Source: Actinomycetota bacterium
GTDB taxonomy: Bacteria > Actinomycetota > Coriobacteriia > Anaerosomatales > Anaerosomataceae
DNA: 5,889 nucleotides
Assembly: GCA_011372845.1 (NCBI GenBank)
Contig: DSAI01000045.1
Coordinates: 1-5,889, forward strand
Direction of reading: 5' to 3'
Shown here: one piece after another, positions 5,605 through 5,889 of the stretch
Position numbering within the stretch: the first letter of the stretch is position 1
How the letters are laid out: every line of letters begins with the position of its first letter
Made by a program: the position numbers and the translations under genes
The notes under the pieces: generated by a model
Databases searched by the model: none
What the model saw: the letters and a program-made list of their open reading frames with translations, nothing else
Told to the model about the DNA's origin: nothing

Positions 5605-5889
5605 CGCCGCCACCCGCACAGCGAATTCGTCCACACCCATCGCACCTATGTCACCCGCCGTACGCTCGCGCACACCCACGGTGTCGGCTTCGATCTCCTT
5701 GTCGCCCACCACGAGCATGTACGGCACCTTCTGCTGCTGCGCCTTGGCGATCTTCACGCGCATCGGCTCGTTCTCGGCGTAGACCTCCGCACGGACCCCG
5801 GCCTTGGACAGACGCGTACGCACGCCCTCGCAGTGCTCGAGATGGCGATCCGCGATGGGGATGACCACGGCCTGCACCGGCGCGAGCCA
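5593..5889 (-). CDS. thrS: Threonyl-tRNA synthetase, C-terminal anticodon-binding domain (partial)
   Basis: The last 98 residues lie in the window; the rest of the gene is beyond the right edge and the stop is at 5595-5593. The visible part begins [21 protein letters not shown], the start of the class IIa anticodon-binding domain (PF03129), which normally follows directly after the catalytic core. [26 protein letters not shown] then matches the family's [25 protein letters not shown], and [21 protein letters not shown] is the usual terminal region. The enzyme charges tRNA-Thr with threonine in the cytoplasm. Catalytic and editing domains cannot be assessed. The gene is convergent with the transporter operon with almost no space between, so transcription from the two sides must end within or just past the neighbouring coding sequences. 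Confidence 0.93.
   Translation of the reverse strand, partial: [98 protein letters not shown]

Noticed and set aside
4904..5782. Plus-strand open frame of nearly 300 codons overlapping the short permease and the thrS end
   Set aside because: Its Arg-rich, low-complexity translation crosses the boundary between two convergent real genes. It is an artefact of GC-rich sequence.
1..5889. CRISPR array, tRNA, insertion sequence, phage or defence genes
   Set aside because: I found no regularly spaced repeats, cloverleaf-like sequence, transposase or integrase motifs, or terminal inverted repeats. All larger regions are explained by ordinary genes.

Overview
This is a high-GC bacterial chromosomal window (about two thirds G+C by eye). 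Codon third positions are strongly G/C and Shine-Dalgarno sites are clear. GTG and ATG starts are both used, and genes are tightly packed. Protein style suggests an actinobacterial (Actinomycetota) genome, perhaps near the Coriobacteriia, but no rRNA or definitive marker is present, so this is an inference. I see no tRNA, rRNA, CRISPR array, insertion sequence, integrase or other sign of a mobile region.

Layout. Positions 1-135 (+) hold the last 44 codons of a 6-phosphogluconate dehydrogenase. Convergent to it, 166-1499 (-) is a FAD/NAD(P)-dependent disulfide oxidoreductase of the lipoamide dehydrogenase / glutathione reductase / mercuric reductase superfamily, broken by one missing base near 1150. 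A 179-nt divergent intergenic region (1500-1678) separates it from a four-gene operon on the + strand: a lipoprotein substrate-binding protein (1679-2649), a long permease (2687-3880), an ATPase (3877-4830) and a short permease (4827-5582). Gene order, gene sizes and motifs match the YehZ-YehY-YehX-YehW (OsmF-type) quaternary-amine / osmoprotectant ABC importer. Convergent to the operon, 5593-5889 (-) is the C-terminal anticodon-binding domain of threonyl-tRNA synthetase.

How the operon works together. The lipoprotein should capture a compatible solute such as glycine betaine outside the membrane. YehY and YehW should form a heteromeric channel, and YehX should power it from the cytoplasm. 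The junctions GTGA (YehY/YehX) and ATGA (YehX/YehW) imply translational coupling.

The main oddity is three single-event lesions in three consecutive genes. These are a one-base loss in the oxidoreductase (~1150), a one-base loss in the binding protein (~2063) and an in-frame TGA in the long permease (3224-3226), at a place where I recall homologues having tryptophan. The last two operon genes are intact. Either this locus is decaying or the assembly contains errors; raw reads would decide. I found no convincing new biological system: the content is a known transporter type with an unusual lesion pattern, plus a few small sequence features worth checking.
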